A stretch of DNA of 58,068 nucleotides. It comes from a virus. Shown here in pieces: positions 16,729 to 27,700 of the stretch; position 1 is the first letter of the stretch, and each line of letters begins with the position of its first letter. The DNA is taken from the IMG/VR virus record IMGVR_UViG_3300037427_001902, positions 1 through 58,068 of that record; one strand, written 5' to 3'. Made by a program: the position numbers and the translations under genes. The notes beneath the pieces are model-generated. The model saw nothing but the letters and a program-made list of their open reading frames with translations, was not told the DNA's origin and searched no databases.

Positions 16729-17823
16729 CTATTGTCCTGGGAACAAGTACTTCCAATAACGTTCTTTGAACTCCTTCTTGCCTTGTAGTTTACGTGGCTT
16801 AATATCTATGTCATGGTCACTAAGAACCGTTTTAGCACTAAATATTACTAGCTCAGGTTCAAAGTTTTCCATAATAAAGTCAAAGAAGTAGTCAACGCCT
16901 TTATCAAACGCATCGTCATCGTCTTTGCTATATAGTTCTGCTAGTTCGTAGCATAGTCCAATAGCAAATGAATATTGTGCTGACTTCTCCTTGACATCAA
17001 GTTTCTTAACGTTACCGATAAGAACCTCTTCTGGGTTAGGCAATTTGCTAGATACTTTTCTGTGTTCACAGAATTTAATAGCCATGCCTTCACCAACTGC
17101 TCCGGCAATCTCTGCCTTCTGCTCAAAGTCAGAAGCAGTATCAAAGCCTTCAGTGTTTAAAATCTCGCTCACAAAGTTCCATGAACGAGGAGTAGCAAAT
17201 GATTGACTTGATGTTTTAGGATCAAAGTCAAACAAATCTGCTTTTGAATAAGTTAGGTAACCAATCACATCAGGGTTAACTTTGTTTGTTGTAGCCCAAA
17301 TGCTCCAATCTTCAAAGTTTACTTCCATATTAATATGACGGAACCTGTTAGCCAACGGTGCTGGCATTCTGTAAGTAACACCTCTGTCAGTCTCACGATT
17401 ACCTGCCGCTATAATTCTGACATTGCTAGGAAGTACATACTGTCCTATCTTGCCATTAAGAACTAATTGATATGCCGCCGCCTGCACACTTGGTGGTGCG
17501 GAGTTAAGTTCATCTAAGAACAATACAACATTATCAAATTGTGCCGCAAACTCTTCAGTTGGAAGGTCTACTGCAGGTGCCCACTCCATCTGATTAGTTT
17601 CTGGGTTACGGAACGGATAACCTCTAAGGTCAGTTGGTTCCATAAGTGCAAGTCGCATATCTATCATATGGGCATTTCCTAAATCCCCACTTAATACAAT
17701 ATCTTCGACTAGTTCTGATTTACCAATACCTGGTGCACCCCAGAGAAATATTGGTCTTCGAGCCTTCATGGCTCTTGTCACGATGCTTCGTGTCTCTTTT
17801 GGTCTTACTTGTAAAGTTTCCAT
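16729..17823 (-). CDS. MoxR-family AAA+ ATPase
   Basis: 364 residues. Walker A GAPGIGKS (29-36), Walker B LFLDELN (101-107), sensor 1 IIAAGNRETD and an arginine in ANRFRHI place it in the MoxR/CobS group. These ATPases remodel protein complexes or insert metals with a VWA partner; the VWA/metallopeptidase protein at 14490-15821 is the obvious partner. In marine T4-like phages related genes are often called cobS, but the sequence alone does not show cobalt chelation. It has its own promoter and terminator, so it is monocistronic. Confidence 0.92.
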   Translation of the reverse strand: METLQVRPKETRSIVTRAMKARRPIFLWGAPGIGKSELVEDIVLSGDLGNAHMIDMRLALMEPTDLRGYPFRNPETNQMEWAPAVDLPTEEFAAQFDNVVLFLDELNSAPPSVQAAAYQLVLNGKIGQYVLPSNVRIIAAGNRETDRGVTYRMPAPLANRFRHINMEVNFEDWSIWATTNKVNPDVIGYLTYSKADLFDFDPKTSSQSFATPRSWNFVSEILNTEGFDTASDFEQKAEIAGAVGEGMAIKFCEHRKVSSKLPNPEEVLIGNVKKLDVKEKSAQYSFAIGLCYELAELYSKDDDDAFDKGVDYFFDFIMENFEPELVIFSAKTVLSDHDIDIKPRKLQGKKEFKERYWKYLFPGQ

Positions 17824-17867
17824 ATAATTACTCCTACGTAATGTGTTATTCTCAACCTATGTATACT

Positions 17868-17895
17868 ATTATACGCCTTTTTGAAGCAAAGTCAA
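17868..17895 (-). promoter_or_regulatory. Sigma-70-type promoter for MoxR gene
   Basis: Minus-strand TTGACT (17895-17890), 16 bp, TATAAT (17873-17868). Nearly the same sequence from GGTTGACTTTG to GGCGTATAAT as the VWA promoter. Confidence 0.78.
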
Positions 17896-17899
17896 CCTT

Positions 17900-18232
17900 T
17901 TATTCGCAGTATTTTATAAAAAGTTGCTTCAAATCTGCTTCTAAGGCAGTTAATTTATGGGCATTCAGCTCTTGACTGTAGTCATGCATCTTTAATTCTA
18001 AATGTTTTGTTATATGAAAGCATTTTTCGTACAGCATATCAAGATGTTGCATTTTTTTGTGTAATTCTTCAGGAGTAAATGAATCAACTATCTCCATTTC
18101 TTCTATATTGAATTCGTTGATGTCATCTATGTTTTTTCCTGTAAATAATAATACTTTATCAGGATCTGGTGTTTTTCCAGGAAATCGAATCACGTTATCT
18201 TTTGATTCGTTATCGTCTTTATCTTTACTCAT
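17900..18232 (-). CDS. Hypothetical charged helical protein
   Basis: 110 residues. The first 30 are polar and probably disordered with NVIRFPGKTPDP; residues 50-105 are Leu/Lys/Glu heptad-like and may form a coiled coil (EELHKKMQHLDMLYEKC). No known family. It stands alone between the MoxR promoter and the glycosyltransferase-like gene, with a weak promoter upstream (18241-18267). Confidence 0.65.
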   Translation of the reverse strand: MSKDKDDNESKDNVIRFPGKTPDPDKVLLFTGKNIDDINEFNIEEMEIVDSFTPEELHKKMQHLDMLYEKCFHITKHLELKMHDYSQELNAHKLTALEADLKQLFIKYCE

Positions 18233-18240
18233 TAATACAG

Positions 18241-18267
18241 TTTATACTATATTTGAGTACTAGTCAA
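18241..18267 (-). promoter_or_regulatory. Possible sigma-70-type promoter
   Basis: Minus-strand TTGACT (18267-18262) and TATAAA (18246-18241) with a suboptimal 15-bp spacer, 8 bp before the ATG at 18232. Weaker than the other promoters listed. Confidence 0.4.
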
Positions 18268-19333
18268 GTTTTTTACGATTTTCTTTTAACCAGTCTATGG
18301 TTGATTGAGATAACATAGTGCCGTCATAAGGAATGTCTAGTATGTTTTCTAATATATGTTTAAACAGACTATCTTGTTCTTTACCCATCTGAATTAATAG
18401 ATTATAGTTTTCTTCTACTTTATCAATTGCTCCTAAGTACATATTATCTCTCCAATGCTCTACGTTTTCTAAAACAGCATCCATACGTTCTTTAGGATCG
18501 GGTATCAAGTCGTACGGTTTTACCAAGTACTCATCAAATGTGTGAAAGCCTAACTCGTTTAAATATTTGCATGTACCATATTGTCCAGCAATAATAAATG
18601 GTAGTTTATATCCTATGGTGTACCAAGTTTTTTCTGTTACAAGTTTATGCCTATGATTGTTTTGTTCATCGTAGTATCCAGTCTCTGATATTAGTCTAAA
18701 CAGTTTATGTTCTAATATATCTGTTTGCATTATGTGTGGATGCCAAGAGTTACAAGACCCTTCTACTTCATACCATGCTGAATTATCTGGATTTGAATTT
18801 AAATTTAAATTATTATAGTTCTGTTGGTCTTCTAGTTCTAAGTATTGTACACTATTTGCTAGATTGCTTTGTGTTAATTGTAAACTGTATTCGCAATGTT
18901 CAAGGAGATTACGTTTTGCCATTTCAACTATTAGTCTATATCTATTGTACTTGTTAGGTGCACCTGTCAAACATACAAATTTATCAGCATCACTATCCCA
19001 CTCAGTGACTGCTGGTAATGTCTTACATGTTTCCCATACCAATTGATTGAATACCAATGTAGGAATGTATTCATTCAGCATGTCAATATGTTTTTGTTCA
19101 GTATCTTCCATAACAAGTAATACTGCTTTGGCTTTGTTGGGTTTAGTTTTAAAGAACGCAATGTATTTGTCTATGTTAGAATCTTTAAATACATCTGGTT
19201 CAAAGCATGTTGTAAATACATGACTACCATTTAACCATAGTGGAGCCATAATATGACCAAATTGTTTCAGATAATTTAATTCCATGTATTCTAATTTGTG
19301 ATGGTGGTATAACATTGTATAATATTTAGCCAA
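18260..19333 (-). CDS. Putative glycosyltransferase-like protein
   Basis: 357 residues. The C-terminal half has HKLVTEKTWYTIGYKLPFII followed by GTCKYLNELGFHTFDEYL. The 'EKTW..i....PFI..G..g....L...GF.TF' pattern recurs in marine phage proteins related to fucosyltransferase-type glycosyltransferases, where the E/K pair binds the sugar nucleotide. N-terminal half unassigned. The longest start is a TTG at 19333 placed right at the upstream terminator, without a ribosome site; an ATG at 19315 is an alternative. Likely role: sugar transfer to virion, host surface or DNA, which is inferred. Confidence 0.6.
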   Translation of the reverse strand: MAKYYTMLYHHHKLEYMELNYLKQFGHIMAPLWLNGSHVFTTCFEPDVFKDSNIDKYIAFFKTKPNKAKAVLLVMEDTEQKHIDMLNEYIPTLVFNQLVWETCKTLPAVTEWDSDADKFVCLTGAPNKYNRYRLIVEMAKRNLLEHCEYSLQLTQSNLANSVQYLELEDQQNYNNLNLNSNPDNSAWYEVEGSCNSWHPHIMQTDILEHKLFRLISETGYYDEQNNHRHKLVTEKTWYTIGYKLPFIIAGQYGTCKYLNELGFHTFDEYLVKPYDLIPDPKERMDAVLENVEHWRDNMYLGAIDKVEENYNLLIQMGKEQDSLFKHILENILDIPYDGTMLSQSTIDWLKENRKKLD

Positions 19334-19334
19334 G

Positions 19335-19358
19335 AAAAAGGAGGCCGGAGCCTCCTTT
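19335..19358 (-). terminator. Intrinsic terminator after large fibre gene
   Basis: Minus-strand RNA AAAGGAGGC-TCCG-GCCTCCTTT followed by two more U, a 9-bp perfect stem with a 4-base loop, 29 bp after the stop of the 1069-residue virion protein gene. Confidence 0.88.
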
Positions 19359-19386
19359 TAGTTTGTTGTATACTATTGTTTAACTA

Positions 19387-22300
19387 TTAAGTTAAGAATT
19401 GATATTCAACGGTTGCCAAAACAACACCAGCCGTTGGAGTACTTGCAGTACTTCCGTCTGACTGTTTAAATGATGCTGTTACTGTTGCTCCGCCGGCTAT
19501 TGCTTCCGCACCTAAGTCAACAACGTAAAGACCTGTTACAGTTGGATCGTTTTGAGCCACTGCCATTAAGTCATTAGTTCCGTCATTTATAACTATACCA
19601 TCAACTGAACCACCACTAAATGCTGTTGAAACTTTTAATGTTAGTTTAGAACCTATGTAAGTTCTACCACTTGTGTTAGGCATTGTACCAATTGCAAATG
19701 AACTATCTGAACTGTTTGCTGTAAACGTTTGTCTCAGTACAGTATCATCAACTGCTGATACTTTCGTATCAACGTATGCTTTAACAGATTGTTGAGTAGG
19801 TACTAAAGAAGCACTATCTGAAGCCATGTTGTCTTCATCTACAAAACCTGTAATAGTTATTGCACCATCACTTAAACTTGCGTATGTGATAGTTCCTGCT
19901 TTCAAGTTAGCATCAGTTAATGTTAAATCACCTGAGCTAGATCCTGTTGCAGTTGTTGTTGCAAACTGGAATTGATCAGCACTTTCGTCCCAACCAAAGA
20001 ATGCGTTATCATCGTTTCCTCTTTCAATAACAATACCAGCATCGCCTGACGCCGCGCCAGTTGAACCAGTACCAAGTTCTAACAGTTTGTCAGAAATTGT
20101 TGTGTTAGTTGAAGAAACAGTAGTAGTTGTACCATTTACAGTTAAGTTACCTGCTAATGTTAAGTCAGTTGCTCCAATAGTTGTTACACCACTCAAAGCA
20201 CCTGCTGTCAATGTAGCAGTTCCGTCTGTTAATGATCCACCTTGAACTGCACCTGAGAATGTACCTGCAACCATACCACTTAATGTAGTATCCATGTTTA
20301 CAGTTAATGTATCAGTTGCACTTGCTACAGTAGTAATGTTAGTTCCACCTGCTATGTCAACTGTGTCTCCACCGTCAACAACTTGTGAACCTGAATCACC
20401 TGTTAGTGTCCAAGAAGTACTAATAGAAGCCGTTGAAGCCGCTGTTATACGACCTTGTGCGTCTACTGTTATAACTGGAATTGCTGTACTACTACCATAA
20501 CTTGCGGCTGATACCGCTGTGTTATCTAGGTTTACAGTTAATGTGTTACCACTACCTGCTGTAGTTAAGCCTGTTCCACCTGCTATATCTAATGTTTCAG
20601 TATCAAAATCAATTGATAAAGCACCACCGCCATCACCTTGGAAAGCCAAACTGTTACCAGTATTAACTGTAAGGATTTGGTCATCGACATATTTTTTAAC
20701 AGATTGTTGAGTTGGTACTAAAGTAGCACTATCTGAAGCCATATTGTCTTCATCAACAAAAGCAGTTACAGTAATTGTACCATCGCTTAATGATCCATAC
20801 TGAACTGTTCCAGAAGCAGTTACATCAACACCGGAAAAATCTCCGCCTGTTATTGTTGCTGTTCCGTCTGTTAAACTACCACCTTGTACTGCACCACTGA
20901 ATGTTGCCGCAACACCTGAACTAATAGTACCAGCATCATATGTAGCCGCACCGTCGTTAAATGCGCCTGCTGTTACTGTACCACTAAATGCACCTGTTGT
21001 TGCACCTGTTATAGCACCACTGGAAACACTAAATGCTCCGTCGGTAATTGTTCCAGCAGTTGTAAATCCACCTGCTGTCATTGTACCACTCACTGTAGGA
21101 GCACTTGCCAATCCTAATGTTATAGTATTGTCACTTACTGCTGTAGTTACTTGGTTAGTTGTTCCTGCAAAATCTAATGTTTGACCTGTTGTGAAAGTAT
21201 CATTAGATCCGGAATCTGCACTTAATGTGAATGAAGAATTAACATTTGAAATTTCGTTATCAACGTATGCTTTAATACTCTGTTGAGTAGCACCTGCTGT
21301 TGCAGAATCAGTTGCCATATTATCTTCATCTAAAAATGCTGTTATTGTTGCACCACTGGCACCAGTGAAAGAAGCGGCAGTAATTGCCCCTGTTCTTAAT
21401 GCACTTGCTGTACCTGTGAAAGTGTTTGAGCTTTCTGTAGCATCTGCTATGAAAACAAATTCACTTGCTGAATCATCGTAACCAAAGAAACCTTTCTTTG
21501 CCGCTGATCCATCATGCCAATTAAACATAATACCTCTATCCAAGTTGTCGTCACTTGAGATACTAGGATCACCTAGTTCAAAAGTTGGATCGTCTACTTG
21601 TACAGTTGTACTATTAGTAATTGTTCTTGTTCCATTAACTGTTAAGTTACCTGAAACAACTGCGTCACCAGTAATTGTAACTGTAGCCGATGTAATATCG
21701 TCTGAGTTAAGTGTACCGGAAACTGTTAAATCGTTACCAATGGTAACGTCATTTGGTAAACCAATTTGAATTTGGTTGTTTGAAACTGTTGTTTCTACTT
21801 CATTCGTCGTACCCGCAAAGGTTAAAGTATCGCCACCGCTAACTGTATCGTTTGAACCACTGTCAGCCGCTATATCAAAACTAGTTGAAATAGATGCTGT
21901 ACTAACTGCTGTGATTAAACCTTTTGCATTAACTGTTATAACTGGTACTGCTGTAGCCGAACCTGCTGTACCAACATCTGAATTAACAGTTGCTAGAGTT
22001 GAAGTTCCGGTTACATTGCCTGTACCATCAAAAGATGCTGATGTCCATGTTACATCACCAGTCATTCCAATAGTTCTGCCAGCCGCTAATGCTGTTGCCG
22101 TATCCGCGTTACCAGTCAATGCACCAGTAAAACCACTATTTGCTGTGATAGTTGTACCAGTAATTGCCGCCGCCGAGTTGGCTCCTATGACTGTTCCGTC
22201 AATAGCACCGCCGTCGATGTCTACTGAGTTTGAAGCCTGTGTTGCGATAGTCCCTAAACCTAATGCCGTTCTTGCCGCTGAAGCACTTGCACTACCTAAT

Positions 22301-22596
22301 AGTGAAATACCTGTTGCGGTTATGTCTGTAGTACCAAATGTATTTGCGCCTGTTGTGTAGATAATTTTATCTTGTGCTACGGACGAAAGTCCTGTACCAC
22401 CTTTAGTTACACCAATTTCTGTACCTGCCCACGTACCAGCAAGTACGGTTGCAAATTCGATGTCTTCTAAAGCACTACTTGAATCTTTAACTTGGAATTT
22501 GTTGTTGGATTTATCATAAACCATGAATCCACCACTTTTACCAAATTGAATATCTGCGGCTACACCTTTGATACCAAAGTTTTTAATGTTCGCCAT
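19387..22596 (-). CDS. Large repetitive virion protein, probable tail fibre
   Basis: 1069 residues, nearly free of Cys, Trp and Lys clusters, built of Thr/Ser/Gly/Ala/Val strands. The N-terminal motif NFGIKGVAADIQFGKSG is shared with the 874-residue protein at 41114. Internal repeats include three copies of a DEDNMA[T/S]DSA...TQQS[V/I]KAYVD unit (about 415, 645 and 980), several SLTDGTATITGG-type units and two NLTVNGT blocks. This is typical of long trimeric fibres or fibre-associated proteins. It has a late octamer (22663-22670), a leader hairpin and its own terminator, so it is transcribed alone and late. Confidence 0.85.
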   Translation of the reverse strand: MANIKNFGIKGVAADIQFGKSGGFMVYDKSNNKFQVKDSSSALEDIEFATVLAGTWAGTEIGVTKGGTGLSSVAQDKIIYTTGANTFGTTDITATGISLLGSASASAARTALGLGTIATQASNSVDIDGGAIDGTVIGANSAAAITGTTITANSGFTGALTGNADTATALAAGRTIGMTGDVTWTSASFDGTGNVTGTSTLATVNSDVGTAGSATAVPVITVNAKGLITAVSTASISTSFDIAADSGSNDTVSGGDTLTFAGTTNEVETTVSNNQIQIGLPNDVTIGNDLTVSGTLNSDDITSATVTITGDAVVSGNLTVNGTRTITNSTTVQVDDPTFELGDPSISSDDNLDRGIMFNWHDGSAAKKGFFGYDDSASEFVFIADATESSNTFTGTASALRTGAITAASFTGASGATITAFLDEDNMATDSATAGATQQSIKAYVDNEISNVNSSFTLSADSGSNDTFTTGQTLDFAGTTNQVTTAVSDNTITLGLASAPTVSGTMTAGGFTTAGTITDGAFSVSSGAITGATTGAFSGTVTAGAFNDGAATYDAGTISSGVAATFSGAVQGGSLTDGTATITGGDFSGVDVTASGTVQYGSLSDGTITVTAFVDEDNMASDSATLVPTQQSVKKYVDDQILTVNTGNSLAFQGDGGGALSIDFDTETLDIAGGTGLTTAGSGNTLTVNLDNTAVSAASYGSSTAIPVITVDAQGRITAASTASISTSWTLTGDSGSQVVDGGDTVDIAGGTNITTVASATDTLTVNMDTTLSGMVAGTFSGAVQGGSLTDGTATLTAGALSGVTTIGATDLTLAGNLTVNGTTTTVSSTNTTISDKLLELGTGSTGAASGDAGIVIERGNDDNAFFGWDESADQFQFATTTATGSSSGDLTLTDANLKAGTITYASLSDGAITITGFVDEDNMASDSASLVPTQQSVKAYVDTKVSAVDDTVLRQTFTANSSDSSFAIGTMPNTSGRTYIGSKLTLKVSTAFSGGSVDGIVINDGTNDLMAVAQNDPTVTGLYVVDLGAEAIAGGATVTASFKQSDGSTASTPTAGVVLATVEYQFLT

Positions 22597-22621
22597 TTTT
22601 GTTACTCCTTAAGGATTATAT

Positions 22622-22655
22622 TTCTTATATAAGAAGACTTACATCGTAGTAAGTC
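22622..22655 (-). other. Leader stem-loop plus 14-bp palindrome
   Basis: GACTTAC-(6)-GTAAGTC (22636-22655) is a perfect 7-bp stem in the leader RNA of the 1069-residue protein gene. Directly beyond it lies a perfect palindrome TTCTTATATAAGAA (22622-22635). Confidence 0.65.
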
Positions 22656-22662
22656 CTACTTG

Positions 22663-22670
22663 TATTTATC
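22663..22670 (-). promoter_or_regulatory. T4-late-type octamer GATAAATA
   Basis: Minus-strand GATAAATA, 66 bp before the fibre ATG at 22596 and directly followed by the leader hairpin. Confidence 0.65.
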
Positions 22671-22706
22671 GTAAAGGAGTGTAATTGTTAAGTTACTGTT
22701 TAAGTG

Positions 22707-24734
22707 TTAAACGTATGTAACTCTGATGCTGAATGCACCTGCTGTTGCACCTCTGTGGTATATTCTTGCTTTTAAACTGAGGTCATTTGTTTGAGTTGCT
22801 GGGTACAAGTAATTAGGATTAGCAGTATAATCTCCTGCTGTTTCTAAGTCACTTTCATCACCTGTTAAGAATTGGTCTAAGTCAGATGCTGTACCAACTT
22901 CTACTGTAGGAGCACTAGCACCAGTCCAGTTACTTAATCCTGTAGTAACGTCTATGCCTATATCAATTATTCTTGCTCCCGGTGATATGTTTGCTAAGTC
23001 TTGTGTCTCTACTCCACCAAAGCCACTACCTGGTGCTGTAAAGTCTAATGTAATTGTTTGAGCATCTGTTGCCGCACTATCCTGATTACCAACTTCGCTC
23101 CATGCAGATCCTGTATACACAAACAATGCCCACTCACCATCACCTGCATCAGTAACGTATGCCATGTCACCACCTTGTGATGTCAATCCATCTCTAGCAG
23201 ATATATTTGCAACAATAGTAATACCTCCACTTCTAACACCATGCTCGATGTATAGTCCTAGTGGATATTGCCCATTGTGTGCAGAATATATAGCAAAGTC
23301 TTGAGTAGGTGTTCCTGTTGTATCTTCTATATCAATTGGGCCACCGTCTGCTCTTGTAAGATGTAGGTATGAGCCTGTTGTTGCAGATGTACTTGCTGGT
23401 AGTCCTGATACACTACTAGCACCTGCAAACGGTGTACCGCCTGTATCGTTTGTAACATTAGTAATAGTTACAGCATTACCACTAGCCTCACTTAATTTTA
23501 ATTCTCCACTACCTAATACACTTACAGAGAAGTTAGGTATGCTTAATGCATCAATAGTACTTTTAATATCTGTGCCATTGGCAATACCTGCTCCGTATTG
23601 TGCATTACCACTTGGAGCAGTTGTAACATTAATAAGGTACGTTCCACTACCTGTTGTTATGTTAGCACTAAATGGTATATAACCACCTAACAAACCATAG
23701 TTATATGTGCCTGTATTACTTTGTACTGTTGTTGGTTCTGGTAACGATGATGCTGTTACCAATGTTGTAGTTGCATTATTAATGTCTGATATAATAGTAC
23801 TAGCATTACCGCCTGTTAATGTTACATTTACATTGTTAATTTCTATAACATCACCTGCTGTTGCTGTAATTGTTGCATCAGTAGATGTTACATTAGAAGG
23901 TAAACTGTCCTTAATTTTTAAGAATATAACTTTACCGGTATCAGTTGTTGTTAAGTCTCCGTCTGTGTCTGCATAGATATAACTACCTGCAGTACCTGGT
24001 AAAGCAGGATTAAAATCTATAATCCTATTTTGTGGCATAACTGCAAACTGATTAGGCCCAGGACCTACTACACTAACAACTCCAATAGTTCTCGACATTG
24101 TGCTGGCATTCGCCTTTTGATAGGTTCCGGATTGAGTGACAACAATTACATCGCCCCTTGCGAAACCATGAGCAGTTTTTTCCAATCTATAGTTTTCTGC
24201 AGGGTTAAAATATTCAAACCTACTTGTAACATTTGGATAAAAATCTGTACTAACAACACTTGCAGGCAAAGGATCTATAATCGGTTTACCTTTTTCGTTG
24301 AGTGTAAATAATAATGCAGTACCAGGTACACTAAAAATTGGTGATCCTGTACTACTTCTAAATGTATTGTATCTTAAAACATCTTCTACAATACATGTAA
24401 CGGATGTTGCACTCTTGGAACTAATACTGATAATTTGCATACATCTACCATCTTGAGATCCTGCAATCCAGTCACCAACAGTAATATCTAACCCGTTATA
24501 TTTTTTATGTTCTCTTGTTTTGTGTGATCCATGTGAATATTCTGTAACCGTCATTACCAGTTTATATTGATAAAACTTTGGACTAGAACTTGATGTCCAC
24601 CATGGGTCACCTTCTCCATCATTGTGAGGCCAATACTTTTCACCAGTCGCACTTTGTACACTAAGTTGTAATACTTTTGCTGGTTTGTATATATCTAGAA
24701 CTGATGTTGCATTCTTATTATAAACTTCGGCCAT
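22707..24734 (-). CDS. Virion structural protein with shared C-terminal module
   Basis: 675 residues from the ATG at 24734, 2 bp after the upstream gene's stop; the in-frame upstream start at 24764 would overlap that gene. The N-terminus (AEVYNKNATSVLDIYKPAKV) leads into a domain with EKYWPHNDGEGDPWW and mixed strands. Residues 150-450 are beta-rich. The last 100 residues (ISPGARIIDIGIDVTTG to the end) resemble the end of the 355-residue protein at 43738-44805. It lies in one late operon with the collagen-like protein upstream. A baseplate, neck or fibre role is probable. Confidence 0.82.
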   Translation of the reverse strand: MAEVYNKNATSVLDIYKPAKVLQLSVQSATGEKYWPHNDGEGDPWWTSSSSPKFYQYKLVMTVTEYSHGSHKTREHKKYNGLDITVGDWIAGSQDGRCMQIISISSKSATSVTCIVEDVLRYNTFRSSTGSPIFSVPGTALLFTLNEKGKPIIDPLPASVVSTDFYPNVTSRFEYFNPAENYRLEKTAHGFARGDVIVVTQSGTYQKANASTMSRTIGVVSVVGPGPNQFAVMPQNRIIDFNPALPGTAGSYIYADTDGDLTTTDTGKVIFLKIKDSLPSNVTSTDATITATAGDVIEINNVNVTLTGGNASTIISDINNATTTLVTASSLPEPTTVQSNTGTYNYGLLGGYIPFSANITTGSGTYLINVTTAPSGNAQYGAGIANGTDIKSTIDALSIPNFSVSVLGSGELKLSEASGNAVTITNVTNDTGGTPFAGASSVSGLPASTSATTGSYLHLTRADGGPIDIEDTTGTPTQDFAIYSAHNGQYPLGLYIEHGVRSGGITIVANISARDGLTSQGGDMAYVTDAGDGEWALFVYTGSAWSEVGNQDSAATDAQTITLDFTAPGSGFGGVETQDLANISPGARIIDIGIDVTTGLSNWTGASAPTVEVGTASDLDQFLTGDESDLETAGDYTANPNYLYPATQTNDLSLKARIYHRGATAGAFSIRVTYV

Positions 24735-24736
24735 TA

Positions 24737-27700
24737 TTAACTTCCCATCGTAAAGTAAATCCAAGCATGACTTGTCTGCCCGAATCCACTGCTTGAACCT
24801 GTTTCTGAACGTGTTAAACTCATTGTTATTTCACTTGTTCCAAAACTTCCATGTGGAGAACCACTACCGTCCATCTTCAATGTAGTATTAACAGTATTTT
24901 GTATCATGTTTTTAATATTGTATTCACTTGTCGATTGGGAATAACCGTATCCTATAATATTGAGTGGAGGATAATTATAGTTGCTACCAAAGTCTACTTT
25001 GATTTCGCAACTATTTGATGCCGCATTGTTTACTGTGACGTTTGACATATTTGTACTTTTATCACTAATGCCGCCTGTACCCTGTGTAGTGTCTATTGCT
25101 CCTGCAGATGTATAATGTAATTTAAAGTATTCAAATGATGTAGAACCACCACCTCCGCCGCCACTATTATTATCTGCCGCTGGTGCCCAACTACTACCAT
25201 TGTATTTTAATACTTGTCCACTAGTTACGCCTGATGTACTAACATCTGATAAGCCATCTAATGCACTTGCTCCACCACCTGCTGATTGGTCAACCCATGC
25301 TAGGACGCCTGATCCGTCTGTTTTTAATACTTGGTCGGCATCACCGTCTGTTGTTGGCAATGTCAAGGTATAAGTTGCCCCTGCACTATGTGGAGGTCCT
25401 TTAATTGTTACACCGTGTGAGTTATTCTCACAATTTAATTTAAATTGTCCTGCACCTCTAGTAGCATTACCTTTGAATACTACCTTACCTGAAGTATCAG
25501 GATCTAACTCTATGTCACTGCTAGAAGTACTAACAATATCAAATCCGTTAGTATCTAAGTGACCACCTAGTTGTGGTGATGTGTCTTGTACTAGAGTTGT
25601 AAATGTTTCTGATGTTAAGTATGAACTTAAATCTGCTGGTGCAAATGTTGTTACACCTGTACCATTATTGTAAGATAATGTTCCGCCGCCACTTGCACTT
25701 CCTGTAGTAACACTAAAGTCTGTAAGTTGTACACCATCTGCTCCATTACTACCTGCGGCTCCTGTGGCACCTGTAGCACCCTGTGGTCCTTCTATATTAC
25801 CTAAACTTTGTGTTGAAGTATTTGAGTAAGTAAATGTTAAATCATTACCACCTACTAGTGTTACACTGGTAACACCTACTCCAGCAGTACCCTGTGGACC
25901 AGTTGCACCCTGTGGACCAGTTGCACCTGTTGGACCTGCTACGGTACTATCAGCACCCTGTGGTCCAGTTGAACCTTGTGGTCCAGTTGCGCCTACATTA
26001 CCCTGTGGACCCTGTGGTCCAGTAGCACCTAAGCCTGTTAAGTCTAATGTAGTACCATCATATGTTAAGTCACTACCTGATAAACTTATTGTAGGTCTGC
26101 TACCTAAATCTGTAAATGAGCCACTTGTTGCAACTGCATGTAAGTCTGCTGAGTTGGCTTTAAGGGCTAAACTGTTCGTTGTTGTTGTAGCAAAGTTAGG
26201 ATCATCTCCTAACGCCGCCGCTAATTCATTTAATGTATCTAATGTTGCTGGCGCACTATCTGTGATTGCCGCTATAATATTTGTTTGTGTTGCATAGCCT
26301 TGAGCACCTAAGTATGTTGAAACATTACTATCACCATAGTCACTGGTTACACTTCCTAATAATGTAGTTAAATCAACATTACCTGATTGTCCAGTAAGAC
26401 TAATTACGTTACCACTTAGTGTGATGTCTTGTGCATCACCGTCTGTTACCCAAGCATAGTCACTTCCGTTCCAACCTAATACTTTACCTGCTGTTGCACT
26501 ACTTGTATTCAAGTGAAGACTTACATTAGAATCTCCGTAGTTACCGCCACCTGTTGCTATTGCAGTTGTTAAGTCAACACTACCACCGTTAACCAAACTA
26601 ATAACGTTTCCTGATATACTTAAATCCTGTGTATCAGCATTATCTAATAAAGAACTTAGGTCTACTGAATTGCCACTGCTAATACTTAATGTAGTTGTGC
26701 CTGCGTTCCAACTTAAACTTTGTGTTAAAGAACCTACGTCTGCTGGAGTAAATGTAAATACTCCTGTACCACTGTTATATGTTAAACTACCATTACCACT
26801 TGCTGAGTTACTTGTAACACTTAAATCTGTTAAGGCTATTCCGCCTCCACCACCGCCACCATCTGCCGCGGCTACAAATTTACTACTAGTACTATCCCAT
26901 TTTAAAATTTGTCCGTTTGATATACCACTTGCATTAACATCTGTAAGGTCAAATAAACTTAATGCTGTACCAATAGTAACAACGTCACCACTTGGATTAG
27001 CAGTAACATTAATACCTGTGCCGTTAGCAAAGTTTAGTACGTCTGTACTTGTTTCTGCTACGATTGTATTAGCACTATCATTATTTGCTCTTACTCTACT
27101 GAAGACATTTTGTGACTGTACGGTGCTTAAATCTATTCTTTTATTAGTAGTATCTAAGGCAACTGTTATACTTCCGTCTAATGAACGGACATCTATAGTA
27201 CCATTTTCTTGCACAAATTGAGTACTACCATCTGTTACTGTTACGTTTGAAAGTACATTTGAAATATCAGGAATGTTGATTCCTGCAATTAAACTATCTA
27301 TTTGAGTATTTGTATAAGAGTCTGCCGCCAATCTATAATTAGCCGCAGGTTGTGATCCTAAGTTAGTGGCATTGACTGCCAAGTCTGCTGTTCCTCTGAA
27401 GTATTGAGAGAACACTTGTGAATATCTATTTGTGTTGTTACCTAAATTGTAAGTAACATCTAATGCAGGAGCATGATTGGATACTGTTGTTATTGCTGAT
27501 GCCACATGAGCATTGAATAATGAACTATCTAATTTAGTAGCAATTGAAGTTTGGTTAACCCAACTTAGTGTTCCACTACCATCTGTTTTTAATACCTGAC
27601 CATTAGTTCCGTCTGCTGTAGGATAAGACAACCCACTTACAGTTAAGTTTGTTGTAACTAATCCAGCACTTGTAATTACACCGTTGTTAGTAGAAACATT

